Positions 44,027 to 55,491 are shown, counted from the stretch's first letter. The stretch is 64,000 nucleotides of DNA from Saccharina japonica (GCA_008828725.1 MEHQ01003935.1:124001-188000), one strand, 5' to 3'. Numbers and translations: made by a program. The notes: a model not told the origin generated them from the sequence alone.

Positions 44027-44205
44027 GTCGGCGCAGAACGAAACACATTACCAGCTCTCGGGCGAGGAGATTCAACCCGCTACTCTTTCCGAGACTTTGT
44101 GCTTCTCAGGGCAGTGTTGGCGCGGGAGGTAGCGCCCCTTGCAGATGGCGGTGGTCCGGGGTTTGCTTCGGGTTGGAGGCTTTGTGCGCTGATGTTCCTT
44201 CGAAG
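44027..44205 (+). CDS. Exon 21: EF-hand-like helix segment
   Basis: ATGCAG acceptor; AAG/GTGAGG donor leaves AG, completed to Arg by A at 44699. RYSFRDFVLLRAVLAREV reads like the exiting helix of an EF-hand. No complete loop is visible. Confidence 0.7.
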
Positions 44206-44698
44206 GTGAGGGAACCTACAGCCAAAAAAAGATCTTACAAACAACCACCTTCCGTAGTAGTCGTCGGGGGTATTTTCTCGGAATATTCTTCTCGTTGCCG
44301 ACAAACAATCCACTTTTCAACTCGGCAAAATTTGATTAGGTAATATTCGCAATGTATTGTTGACATCATGCTTCATACCATATCTGGTGAACAATCGTGG
44401 TGTACGTGAGGGTTGGGAGCGGTCACAACGCTAGCCCGTTTCTAGTTTTCAGTTAAGAGGTGACAATATGTTGATTACCATCCAAAGCCTTCGGACGACT
44501 CGGGCTTAACTTTCGTGAAGCACCTGTGGCTGTCAGTGCACGTACACTCAGGGTATATCCCGGGGTTCCCTAGGCACTACAAGGGTTGTCACATTTGATA
44601 CAACCCAGGGTAACAATCGCTTCTGTTTCGAACTAACCGTTCCTTCACTCCCAACGGCAATCACCCCCTCCCTACTTCTCACCCCTCCCCCCCTCCAG

Positions 44699-45158
44699 AA
44701 TATTCGTCGCTGTCTCTGACTCTGACAACGGCCAGCAAGGCACAAGCAATGCTACCGAAAATAAACCCCTCTCTTCAGCGAGGAGTTCAACCTCTGGCGA
44801 AAATAACTATGCAGCCGAAGCTAGCACCGACAAGTTCGTCTCGGCGGCCTTGTCGGACCCCGAAGTTGTCCGATTCGTAGCGATGCGCACGATGGTTACA
44901 TGTGGAGGCGAACCCGCCGACATCACGCTCAGGGAAGCTCTGCACCAGCTCGGGCGAGGAGGTAGTGAACGCTCGCAGGCAGGAGGTGTCGGAGGAAGAA
45001 GAAGTGGGGTAGCGGGAGAAGGAGCGGACGCTGTTCGATGGGAAGACATCGAAGGGTTACTGTTCGACCCTTATGATCCCGCGAAGATTATGGCTAACTC
45101 ACCGTCTACAGTTTCGGTTTCCTCGACAACGTCTGCTAAGGGGGCGCAAGAAGAGGAG
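44699..45158 (+). CDS. Exon 22: Ser/Asn-rich linker and EF-hand-like helices
   Basis: CTCCAG acceptor, GAG/GTGAGG donor, phases fit both sides. A low-complexity start (SDSDNGQQGTSN) leads to SDPEVVRFVAMRTMVTCGGE, PADITLREALHQLGRGG and VRWEDIEGLLFDPYDPAKI: an alternating helix / short strand pattern like degenerate EF-hands (Ile-Thr-Leu-Arg-Glu). No calcium-binding loop. Confidence 0.75.
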
Positions 45159-45919
45159 GTGAGGGTCGTACCCCGTCCGGAAAAGGCAGTCTAAACGCCA
45201 CAACGTTTTGATGGAAGCTCGGCAAATACAGCATTTTTTTGCGATACCGGTGTGCGTCGCGAATCCATTAATTGGGGGGCGTATATATCTTCGAGCACAC
45301 GTCACTGATATGCCATGTGAAGGTTTCCGTGTGAATCTTGAACAGACCAGGAGTCGACTTATCAAGGATCCAATCTTTAGGTTGTCAAACGCCTAGCCTG
45401 ACCTTTTTTTCGGCACCATTATGAATGGAAGAGTGGGGCGGTGTTTCTTCATGATTTACAGGGGAAACAAACGATTGGTTTAACGAATGTCCTCATAGTT
45501 TGTTGAGGCCAAGGAAAACTGCAAAACGTAGGGAATAGGTTTCTTATCGCCAGCACTCGACTGCAGTTTCAATTATTTCTGCAAAAGTGAGCTGAACAAA
45601 CATTTTCACGTATACTTTATCCTATCCATCGCGGGGTCGTATTGAAGATAGCTACGTTAGAATCACTGGATACCCGTTTAATCTCATTCCCTTTGAAACG
45701 TTACCGGGTTTTGACACGCCACCGGCGGTGAGTACCATTCCCGTTACCGCTAGCGCTACCGCTACCGCTACCGTCACCGGCCCCGCTACCGTCACCGTTA
45801 CCGTTACCGTCACAGTTACCGTTACCGTTACCATTACCGTTACCGTTGCCGTTACCGTTACATTTACCGTTACCGTTACCGTTACCGCCGTTACCTTTAC
45901 CGTTGCCGCGTTACCGTTA

Positions 45920-45953
<34 letters not shown>

Positions 45954-46252
45954 CACCGTCACTGTTACCGTTATCGTTACGGTTACGGTTACGGTTACGG
46001 TTACGGTTACGGTTACGGTTACGGTTACCGTAATCGGTACCGTTACCGTTACCGCAGTTACCTCCGTTACCGTTACCGTTACCGTTACCGTTGCCGTTAC
46101 CGTCACCTCACCGTTACGGTTACCGTTACCGTTACAGTCACCGTTACTGTTACTGTTACCGTTATCCGTACCGTAACCGTTACTGTTACTGTTACTGTTA
46201 CCGTTACCGTTACCGTTGCCATTCCCGTTACGTCTGCCGCTACCTACGATAG
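45159..46252 (+). other. Intron 22, half of it a hexanucleotide array
   Basis: The CCGTTA array at 45740-46245 runs right up to the acceptor and provides its pyrimidine tract. The first part (45159-45700) shows nothing. Confidence 0.65.
45740..46245. repeat. CCGTTA / CGGTTA hexanucleotide array
   Basis: About 80 units. Mostly CCGTTA, with an internal block of about nine GGTTAC units (45977-46026) and ACCGTTGCC, ACTGTT variants. Open dipeptide frames on both strands are artefacts. It is not the TTAGGG-type telomere sequence. Confidence 0.92.
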
Positions 46253-46553
46253 GTGTACGAGCTGGCGACTGACGCGGAAGCCAGCATCATTTACGCGCTC
46301 ATGGTAGACGGCGAGGTGAAGGTTTACGACGCAGCAGGACCACTGGGAAGTGAGGGGGCAGGGCCGCTATGGTCCTGTCAAGTCATAACGCATGACCCCT
46401 CTCCGCGATCCCTTGGGACCGAGGCGAGGGGGCAGTATCGCCGGTGGAGTGACAGCGTTGGTCTGAGCGATCCGGACTCGGCAACAAAGAGCGGGGAGAC
46501 AGGCGAGCAAAGCTTACGGGCCGGCCGGCTGAATTTTGATGTCAATCGGATGT
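46253..46553 (+). CDS. Exon 23: WD40-like repeat
   Basis: The acceptor ACGATAG directly follows the hexanucleotide array. [20 protein letters not shown] then EVKVYDAAG has the beta strands of a WD40 blade, with Tyr-Asp in place of Trp-Asp. A Ser/Gly-rich loop follows. Donor ATGT/GTGGGG chosen because one spare base fits exon 24 (Trp at the join); GGG/GTAGCG at 46558 would not. Confidence 0.7.
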
Positions 46554-46902
46554 GTGGGGTAGCGTGCGTGCAGTGATTCCAGTAGCACAACACTCGTAAT
46601 TCACGCGTAATGGGCCCAAAGTTGAGACGGTCACGATCGTTATAGCGCTATACGCGGAATACCTTGGCCCTGTTTCCTGGTCCCGGACTCAAAGGGAGGT
46701 ATACCGATTACTGACAATGTTGCATGAACTTACCTCTACGTTTAGGGAAGATGGACGGTGTCGTGTGTGGGAGTCTAATAGCACCGTTCCGTGTTTATGG
46801 GGGTGCCACAAGGCCAAGGAACGCGAACATAGTGTTAAACTCCCACCGCTTTCCTTCTCCCTCCCAATGACCCACCTGTGACACATTTTCCCCAACACTC
46901 AG

Positions 46903-47294
46903 GGACCCGTACATCCCCAGAAGATGCCCGACGAGAGAGCAAGGCCAGCGCCCGGTGCCTGCTGCGTTTGCGGCCACGCGCTAAGGTGCTCTTCCCCTGC
47001 CCGGGCACGGGAATTATCCTCGTCAACTCATCAGCCGGCGATCGTTGCGTCCGGTTCCATGAGACGGCCGCCCTACGCCGAATATGTCGAACGCGCCTGG
47101 ACCTACCGCCCCCCCCGCGCTCATCGCTGACGGATGGGCAGGGTTTGTTCGACGTCATGGCGTTATTCGAGAAGGCGGCGACGGCGGCGACGAAGACAGG
47201 GACGGTTATCGGCTCGACGGAGTGTTCGTTGCTGGATCTCGTTTTCTTGCCGGAGGTGTCGGTTTTGCTGGGATTGGTCGGCGGGCGGGCTGAG
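46903..47294 (+). CDS. Exon 24: WD40-like repeat(s)
   Basis: ACTCAG acceptor; GAG/GTGCGC donor, phase 0. After an Arg-rich start: AKVLFPCPGTGIILVNSSAG, DRCVRFHETAALRRI and SLLDLVFLPEVSVLLGLVGG, i.e. strand-turn-strand units with Asp-x-x-Val-Arg-Phe in the place of the Trp-Asp strand. The final piece continues into VHAFCSDTG in exon 25. A frame reading MPDERARPAPGACC is a shadow. Confidence 0.75.
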
Positions 47295-47967
47295 GTGCGC
47301 GACGTAGAGAATTACACGATGCACATTTTTCTAGTCCAAGCGGTGTGATTGCTTTTTTTTCACCGACATGTTCCATACGAATCGTGCAGGTCATGAACTA
47401 GATGATCTACTGCAGATCGTAACGTGCCGTTATGAGACGTTGTGCAGAATCTGTTTAGTACATATCCAACTCAGGAGACACCTTTAGACCGTGCAGGCAA
47501 TACGACTGCCACCCGGCAACATGATGTGCAAGATCATGCATATCAGGAATATATCTGCCCTGACAAATCCAGAGCCTTAAGGGGGGAGCGATAATATTTC
47601 TTGTCTGACGTGTGAAATATCCGATGTACCACTTGTAGCACATGCCCACCAAGGGGGTTAACACGTTATTTTAGTGCTGAAGTGTACATAAACCTAATCC
47701 TCAATCTAGTTCCAAATGTGTTGTCCCCGAAACCTGTGGCGACCTCGACATCTTGTCCTTCACCGACGTTTTTTTTCCTGGCCCGTTACTCAAAACAATG
47801 TTAACATTGCTTTGGTACTCGTGACGATCATCCAGTGAATATGCGGCTCCCATCCGGCAATATTTAACTATTTTTTACCTGTGTGGCGACTTTATTTCAG
47901 CAAACAAACGCGGTCCATCCTCTCTACCACCTCTGCTTTCTTCTCTCTTGCCCCCTCGTCGGGACAG
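47295..47967 (+). other. Intron 24
   Basis: A weak relative of the 28.96-29.1 kb sequence (GATCTACTGCAGATCGTAAC, CACCCGGCAACA) lies at 47395-47570. No gene. Confidence 0.45.
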
Positions 47968-48060
47968 GTGCACGCGTTCTGCTCGGATACAGGCCTGGTG
48001 CTCGCTGTCTTTGCCGGGCACGCGCTTTCCGTGAACTGCATGCTGTGGATACCCTCTCAG
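47968..48060 (+). CDS. Exon 25: WD40 repeat, first strands
   Basis: 31 codons, phase 0 to 0 (GGGACAG / CAG-GTGATG). VHAFCSDTGLVLAVFAGHAL then SVNCMLWIPSQ: Gly-His followed by Val-x-x-Met-x-Trp is the classic start of a WD40 blade, completed by exon 26. Confidence 0.85.
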
Positions 48061-48095
48061 GTGATGCGGAGTCATGTGCGACGTTATCTACGGTA

Positions 48096-48302
48096 GGGGG
48101 GGGGGGGGGGGGTGTACTCATGTTGTGCACGGCCGTAGTCATATGACCATAGACCCTCGCATCCCTACAATGCCGGGACGGAGCGCGTTGGGTTTTCACC
48201 AACCAGGCAGACATTGCTTGCACCAAGCGCGAAACGCCGTGAGGTATTGGGCGAGTCGCATGGAGGGTGAGCTGCATCCTGCTAAGAACCGCCTCTGAGG
48301 CG
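48096..48302 (-). repeat. Family-A repeat, minus orientation, next to a donor
   Basis: A run of 16 G, GTGTACTCATGTTGTGCACG, CCCTCGCATCCCTACAATGC, TTGGGTTTTCACCAACCAGG and CAAGCGCGAAACGCCGTGAG, ending CTAAGAACCGCC. Full length. Confidence 0.8.
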
Positions 48303-48969
48303 GACTTGCATATGGACGACAGCTTCAATGAGTTAATTTAATTTCTGGTGTGGCCACTTCCGGAGACAGCAATGGGTTTTACTATGTAACTGCCTCGCGG
48401 ACGCCTTACCATATTAACACTACGTGATACGACCATTCCCCTTGTGCGGAACAAAGGTTCTCCACCCCGCACAAATGATCTACTCGACCGCCAGCTGTGG
48501 TGACCGCCAAAAAAAAATAACAAAAAAAAACGGCACCCTGGTTGTCTAGCTCACGCAGCGAGTGGCGTGTTTTACAGCGTCGTTGCCAACCGACGCCAAC
48601 CCAACCTATAAATATATCATATATTGGTATGGGGGGGGGGGTAGCACCATTTTTTTGTTGCAGCCCGAGGCAGTATTTCTGACTGATGGGAGGTTCTCGA
48701 CCGAGGAAGCTACCCAGTAGGGACCACACCCTGGACAATAGCCTATTGAATATGCCTCTTGGTCTGTCAATAGGTTGGGGTATCGGCACCTACTGAAACC
48801 TGCAACAGGAGAGTCAAATCTGTCCACCGATACCTATTTCCTTTACCCAGTAGGCTCAGAGAAAATGGTACAATAGGCTATCGTTCTTAGGATCTAGACA
48901 TGTTCAGTAGGCTATTGTCCAAGGTGTGGTAGGGACCCAATGCCACCTTATAAGGGTGGCGGCTTATTC

Positions 48970-50480
48970 TCTGAGCTCCTGACATGAGGAGCTCGAATAT
49001 CCCACCCAAAGCACGACTTGACTAAACAAAACTGTTCGCTCAACCCGACCCAACGTTGTTTGTATGCGCTAATCTTACGCAAACAGTCTAGCAAAAACAA
49101 GTGTCACATGTAATGGCATGGCTATAACCTGAAGTTGCTGACTTGAGGACCTTAACTGGTCAGAAAATATAAACTATTGAGCCGAAAACTTCGACCCCTA
49201 CCGTTTTGGGCTGAGTCTAAAAGGCATGCCTTACTGTGTATTGTTACTATAATTTCCGTTACAGAACGAGACTACGACTATACTCCGAAGTATATAAGAA
49301 ATCTGCCCATCGGGCTAATTAAGTGTGTGTGCCTTTTTTCTTTAAAAAGGCAAAAAAAACAGTGCTTTGGGGAAAACATAATAATAAGAGTTCTTCAAAG
49401 TGAGGAGCGTCAGAAAATTGAAGGTGCACACCACTGCCGTAACATGCGTCTATACGACGTTTGCTACACTACGTAGTAGGGGCAGCACCTACTATTTCGG
49501 GTGCTCTTCGCTGTAATCTTAAGAGCTCTTCTATACATCAGAGCATTACCAGACTCAAGTGTTTGCGTCAATCCAGACACTCCCTGAGGTATTCTTCCAC
49601 TCCAGAGTTTTTGGAGCCTATCCTGTGACCACTGACTATCTCTTTCGCGACTATTAATAGTTAATGTGAGCACAACAACAAAAACAATACAGAATAAGAA
49701 GTAGTGGCGAGGCGCAGAAGGTTTTGGCTGCGATAACCTGGTGCCGATATCAACAAAGAAAAACTCGCCCACTTCATATCGCACGTATAGAAGACCTTAC
49801 GTAAGAGAAACCATGAATACCCCGCATGTTCTTTATGTACTCCTGCGCGAAAAGTCAGTACCGAGGTGCGCGTGATATGTATGTTGATGCGGGCTTTACG
49901 ATAGGGGTACAGGTTTTTGGCCAAAACTAATCTGGCCGACGGGGCTCCTTAACCGAGGAGCTACCCAATAAGGCATGCCTAATAAGGCATACGCCTTATG
50001 ACTTCTCACCCAATAACGCATGTCTTATCGTTGGAACTCCATTAATATTTTACGATATGATTCGTTATAAAACCTGGGCACAGATTCATCCCACGGTATA
50101 CCATAAAGGGGTTGCGGTTAGCTTTTACCTCCTGAGGCAATAGTTTATGATCGATTGAGCTCCTCAAGTGAGCAACTACCGGTTGGTTGGTGTGACAGTT
50201 TTACGATAATAGTTAGTTTAGGACTAGCGCATACAGCGCATACAGCGCATACAGCGCATACAAAAATGTTGGTCGGGATGCGCGACCAAGCGTCTTCGAA
50301 GTCGTGCTTCGGGCGAGAGATACCTACCGAGCTCCTCACGTGAGGAGTGAGCTCAGAAAACAAGCCACCCCACCCCTCGCTCCATTGGAACCATTATGTT
50401 TTTAATCAAAAGTCAATTTCGGGGGTCAGGTGTAACTCGTAAAGCTCTTCATGTGAGGAGCCTCAGAAAAACGAGGTGTC
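48970..50480. repeat. CTCCTCAAGTGAGGAG hairpin cluster
   Basis: Six hairpin motifs (GAGCTCCTGACATGAGGAGC, GAGCTCCTCACGTGAGGAG and relatives), often followed by CTCAGAAAA and, 25-40 nt on, by a CGTAGCATGCG-like word. Other members: 1287, 15455, 23947, 37885, 52290, 52988. Confidence 0.6.
50228..50262. repeat. 11-bp tandem repeat
   Basis: Four units of CGCATACAG plus TA-like joining bases (CATACAGCGCATACAGCG). Confidence 0.8.
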
Positions 50481-50795
50481 ACCCCGAATACCGTAGTATG
50501 TGTTTCACATGATATATATAATATATATACTATATATATACAATGGGTACCCCGATTTCAGGGCGCCCAGTATAAGAGCGTTCGGGGTTTAAAGAGCGGT
50601 CAAATCGGCATGTCCCACCTATACTAAACTCCATGTATTTCCCACTACATATTATATCATCGTGTAGTTAAGAGCGCCTGTTTTGGCTTGTCACGGGGCT
50701 CTCTTAAATCGGGGTACCCACTGCTGTAGCGCAACTATTTTTAACCCGTGGATCGGTGCCCCGACGTCCCCTCCTCAACGACTGGACGGCTCCAG

Positions 50796-51287
50796 CTGAT
50801 GCTTGTCACAGGATCGGCCGACACGACTGTGAGGGTGTGGGATGTCGGACAACATCTCCTGCCCCACGCTGACGCATGGGCGTGCGCAAAGAGACGCTTG
50901 CTCTACACCAACCAGAAAAACTGCAGAGCACACGGCGGGAGCGATGGCGCCACCGAACTCTGCAACGACACGTCAACGCTGGAGAATGTCTTGATCGGAC
51001 GCGATACCGGGGGCGACACGAATGACTCGACGGCGGCACAGAAGAAGGCCGACCAAAACTCCGTCGCCGAAAAGACGGATACCGTCGTGTCCATGGAAGG
51101 TGCCCGCAACGCCGTCCGTTCACTGCGGCCGGAAATTTTGCGCCAGGCAGGAGCCCGTGCTACGTGGCGCACAGGCCGTGTGACGGCAGTGTTGGAACAA
51201 GCGGGGAGACCTCTAACCAATCCTACGGGGGGGACGGCGGGGGTTGCGGTGCTGGCGAAAAAACCTGGGAATAACCCGCTGATCGAG
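50796..51287 (+). CDS. Exon 26: WD40 repeat end, linker, Tudor-like start
   Basis: CTCCAG acceptor, GAG/GTGCAG donor, phase 0 to 0. LMLVTGSADTTVRVWDVGQH is an unmistakable WD40 strand set (Gly-Ser-x-Asp, Val-Arg-Val-Trp-Asp) completing exon 25. A polar linker of about 100 residues follows. The end, RTGRVTAVLEQAGRPL ... NNPLIE, leads straight into VTYDDGEIELGV in exon 27, together a Tudor-like barrel. Confidence 0.9.
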
Positions 51288-51988
51288 GTGCAGGATTGCC
51301 GCTTTAGCCTTTTTATTAAATACCGCAGTAACATTTAATCGTCGCTTTAAATCGTATAATACAGTGGTTGGGATTAACGAGGCCCCTCTAATGCGATCAG
51401 CCGGAGACTCTTACCCAGGGTACTACCCCCGTGCTGATTCGACAATGATCGACACGAGATCTCGTCGCAGAGAGTCATTGCTCCGGTAAAATAAACTCTG
51501 GGTAAAACACGTACTGTAAACGTGATCCCGCGCTAAGTCCAAGTGCTTTGTCCCAAACAAAAGTAGGCGAGTGCAGTTCTGAGGGGGTAAAAGCAGTGAA
51601 GGCTGTTCGATATTTGGCCTAGCCGGCGCTTGCGGCAACAAACGTTTTGCAGTATCGAAGGTTTTACGCTTTACCCGTTTCACCGAGATAATAAGCTCCA
51701 TTCGCATCTGCTGCGGCTACGCTTCACGCGCTTCAATGGACCCACTCCTCGATATCATCTTCTAGAACCAATATGTCCTGAATTAAGTGTTTTTTGTTGT
51801 TGTTTGGTGTCATATCTGGTGTTTTTTATATCACACGAAGTATAGTACCCTATCGATACCACCATCTAGCCAAAATAGTGCCGAGTTTGTTGCCCTCGGC
51901 GTGCAGGCTACTTATTTTGCTGACTTGACCTTTCTTTTTTTTTATTCACAGTAAACACACGGTTTGTCGATCGCGACTTTTCGTTCAG
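51288..51988 (+). other. Intron 26
   Basis: 701 bp, nothing recognised. Confidence 0.5.
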
Positions 51989-52202
51989 GTAACATACGAC
52001 GACGGTGAGATAGAGCTCGGCGTCGAACCGCGCCGCCTACGCAAGCCGGATGAGGCCCATCGTGGGGCTATGAATGGCGCTCGGGCAGCGACTGGGCCGG
52101 ACTGGAAACACCCAGCGGTTCGCCCAGCGACGGGCGTCAGGGTCGCCGTGCACGGATACTCCGAAGCGCAGGTTTCCAAGCTAGTGGTTGGCATGATTGG
52201 AG
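51989..52202 (+). CDS. Exon 27: Tudor-like domain and linker
   Basis: TTCAG acceptor, GAG/GTAAGA donor with one spare base that completes Gly with exon 28. VTYDDGEIELGVEPRRLRKP is the diagnostic (Val-x-Tyr-Asp-Asp-Gly-Glu-x-Glu-x-Gly-Val ... Arg-Leu-Arg) end of the Tudor-like motif that commonly accompanies EF-hands in brown algal and oomycete proteins. The rest (GVRVAVHGYSEAQVSKLVVG) looks like the start of another beta-rich unit. Confidence 0.87.
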
Positions 52203-53462
52203 GTAAGAAGAGCGGTTCGCGTAGGTAGAGGTTGTAGTTTTGAGCACAAGACGCGTGCCACGGAAGGGTTGCGCATATTTTTTCCCGAGGCTCCTCGCCT
52301 CAAGGAGCTTTTATACCTCGCACAAAAAACGATTTCTGAGATGACCCGATCAAAACTCCCGTGGCGTACTACTGTAGGTACACCACGAAAGCTGCTGTAA
52401 AACACTCGCTGTGTTACACCGATATTAGGTGACTCTTCAGTCGAGGAGTATACTAATAGTCAGTAATAGTCAGTAATAGTCCATATTAGTCAGTAGTAGT
52501 CAGTAATAGTCATTAGTAGTCAGTACTAGTCAGTAGTAGTCAGTAATAGTCAGTAATAATCAGTAATAGTCAGTAATACTCAGTAATAGTCAGTATTAGT
52601 CGGTACTAGTCAGTAATAGTCAGTAATGATCAGTAACAGTAAGTAATATCAGGTAGTCAGTAATAGTCAATAATATCTATTAATAATACTAATCAGTATT
52701 AGTCGGTAATATCTAGTACTCATCAGTATTAGTCGGTACTAGTCAGTAATAGTCAGTAATAGGCAGCCAAAAAAAGACACAGTACCCCTATCGCAGCACA
52801 AGCGTTTCTCACTATCAGCGGGTGGTCCTCAACCATTGTAACTGAGAGGAACTATCCAACATCTTCGGAGATGTGATCGTGTATTTTACATTGTTTGTCG
52901 TTACATACCTGCCAGTAGCTGCCCATCTGATTGTGTGTCGGGCTTCGCTTACAGTTTCTCTCAAAGTCGGATGCTGGGCGAGGTGCAGAGCTCCTCAAGT
53001 GAGGATCATCATAAACTCCATCTGGTAGGCGTTACACCTATTTTAGCACGCGTCATATGTGGTTTTGGAGGAGAGGAGGGGAGGCAATTTGCATGCGTTA
53101 TATATTGTCGGCTGTAAAGTGATGGGGACGTGTGGGGGTGTTGGCGCGCAAAAATCAACCTCAGCATATACTACCGATGTTCTTGAACGTTTTACGCTTT
53201 CGTATGTCCACACGATATTCGTTACGGGGATATGGGTATGGATGCGCGGTGGACTCCTCCGTTCGTCAATGTCCTTAGCCGATGTTACTTTAGTTCTTCA
53301 CTAGACCCCACACCTATTGAGATCACCTGCACGGCGTCGTTTCATGAGCGGGACAAACGTGTCCTACAGTAGGCCAGGCTGATGCAGTTACTTTAATGCT
53401 CTGGTATATTAGAGGAGCTCTATCTTGACGTTCGAACCATTGCTATTGCCCGTTCTACTCAG
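52203..53462 (+). other. Intron 27
   Basis: Mostly the AGTCAGTAAT minisatellite (52438-52765) and hairpin motifs at 52290 and 52988. No gene. Confidence 0.6.
52438..52765. repeat. AGTCAGTAAT minisatellite (longest array)
   Basis: About 330 bp of degenerate 10-bp units AGTCAGTAAT / AGTCAGTACT with a few TATCTAGTA insertions. Confidence 0.85.
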
Positions 53463-54461
53463 GTGCAGCTGGCGCTTTCGGGCCTGCATCCTGCGGGCCT
53501 CCCGCTCCACCCAACCGGTCGGAACTGGTCGCCGCTCTCGAAACAGTCCGAGGAAGAGCTGCTCACGCCGCCGCGGCCGCTGGTGACGGAGCTCCCTGCG
53601 GCCGCAACAGTGACGTCGATCGTTTGTCGTCTTCCGCTGCCCTAGAAGCCGCGCTTGAAGCGACAGACGTAAGCGACAACGATCTCCAGGAACTCGCCGG
53701 TGCACTCGCCATGGAGGCGGCCACCTCTTTCCTCTGTCTGCAAGCGACCAGCCAAGAAAAGCGGTGTCGATTGGCGTGGGCTGCAGTGGCGCTGTCGCTA
53801 ACCCGAACGCAGTGGCCGCCGCTCCCAGCACCGTCGCTGACGGCAATAACACTGGCCTCGGACAGCGAAAAGGTTACGAGCCTCGACGCAATCGGTCGGT
53901 TGCGCCGCTGGGACGGTCTACGGGTGGCGGTACCGTGCAAGCACATTCTCTCCGGGAGTGAAGACGACGATGATAACCACCGCGCTCAGGTAACGTGCCT
54001 AACATACCTACCTCTGGCGATGCTGTTGGCGTCGGGGTACTCCGATGGAAGAGTCCGCTTGTGGGACCCCTGCGCTCAAAGACATAAAATCGCTCCACCG
54101 CCACCGAACGGCAGAGGTCACGGTAGCGGAAACGGCCGTAGCGAAACCGCAGGGATACGGGGTGCAGGTGGTAGTTCAGGTCGGCACTTGCGCATCTGGC
54201 CGGGAGTTTATGTGAAGGCTGCGGAAGAGTGGACGGAGGACGGGGAAACGTTTGGCTGCATCGCGAATTTTGGCGCCGTGGCTAAGGCACCGCACCGAGA
54301 CGAGAACGGTGGTAATGTCAGCGGTTTCGTGAAAGTGAAGGCGTTACACTCGATAGTGTTACCTGGGGGTGGCGCGACTTCTCTGGTTGTGTGCGATCCG
54401 GAGTGCGCGCGACTTTCGCGAAGGATGGACGAAGAGAAACCATGGGATCCGACGTCCGCCG
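53463..54461 (+). CDS. Exon 28: two or more WD40 repeats
   Basis: The acceptor CTCAG gives GT that completes Gly with exon 27; 999 bp open; donor CCG/GTGAGT. After an Ala-rich, helical start (about 120 residues) it encodes ITLASDSEKVTSLDAIGRLR RWDG, a WD40 blade ending Arg-Arg-Trp-Asp, then a poly-Asp loop and VTCLTYLPLAMLLASGYSDG RVRLWDP, a second classic blade. The remaining 140 residues hold Gly-rich loops and LRIWPGVYVKAAEEW. A frame giving VQLALSGLHPAG ends early and is a shadow. Confidence 0.9.
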
Positions 54462-55491
54462 GTGAGTACTTTTCTGGATGAAAACACTCGATCAAAGCAA
54501 GACGGCTGCCCTCCCCACCCTCCGCAATCTTAGAAGAAGCGCAATGACATCCGACCTAAAAGCGAAATGATCAGCTGCCGCAGCATGCTGGAGCACGATC
54601 TGGGAGGAAAAAGGTGTACAATATCGACAGAAGAAACAGCAGCAGCAGCATACTGGAGAACGATCCCGCATGAGAAAATGTCAAAATTATCGACAGGAGG
54701 ACAGATCTGACTTCGTATGATGCGTCTTAATTTTTTTCAAGTGCACGTTCTTTACCGGGGCATTTGCTTTGCGATTCGTCTCGCTACCTTCGCTTCGCCT
54801 TGACTCATCTTTAATGAAAAGTGCATACCATTTCTATTGTTTTTCATGCCCGGGGTTAGCTACGCGCGTCTACATAGAGGTTTTCCCTTACAATATACAT
54901 GGAAGGTATATTGTGGGTCTTCCTCAATTCGTCGATTTTCGCGGAGTATCTATCCGTATTCACGCCGAATTACATTTTCGAGTTCGACGCGAATCGACGA
55001 GGAAGAAAGGACTGAAGTCTTCTTGCGATAAAAACACAAGGCATGCACCGTAGTGAGGAGGGGGGGGAAGGTCCTGCTATGTGACCCCAGATCTGAGTTA
55101 CGACTAGGAGGGGGGGAGAAAAGAAGAGCGAAGACAATACATGGGGGATGATTAAATACATGTATAAAATATTGTGCTGCGACCGAGAAGCCAAGTTCCA
55201 CCATTCTACCGTCAACCAGCAAGCACTTCGGGTGCGTGCGTAAAAATAAGGAGAGTTATAAAATACATGTTTTGAGTCCAAGCTACTTGGAAGAGCCTCT
55301 AGATTGTGAACCTCCATAGTCCCGATTTTGTTTTTCACTCTCTTTGGAAAATATACAATAAAGCACCGACGGTCTTGGCAGGCTGACGTAAACCATCATG
55401 CAGAACACCACCCTCTTCGAACCTTCCTTCTTCCCCAAACGCCCCCCGTATTTGCGGTAATTTCTCCCGTAATTGTGGCAATTTCCCCCAG
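54462..55491 (+). other. Intron 28 with dispersed 150-bp repeat
   Basis: Copy 3 of the 150-bp repeat at 54985-55110 (GACGCGAATCGACGAGGAAG, TGACCCCAGATCTGAG). No gene. Confidence 0.55.

Larger units (their letters stand above)
48061..50795 (+). other. Intron 25 (2.7 kb)
   Basis: Minus family-A repeat 36 nt after the donor (48096-48302), several CTCCTCAAGTGAGGAG hairpins (48975, 49395, 49947, 50157, 50330, 50438), AAGGCAT palindromes (49968-50035), an 11-bp repeat x4 (50228-50262) and an AT run (50512-50545). Confidence 0.6.

Noticed and set aside
45740..46307. CCGTTA array as a telomere or interstitial telomeric repeat
   Set aside because: The unit differs from the TTAGGG-type telomere repeat expected in this group, and the array lies inside an intron with degenerate units.
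50512..50545. TATATA run as a promoter TATA box
   Set aside because: It is a dinucleotide repeat in the middle of a phase-consistent intron between two halves of one WD40 blade.
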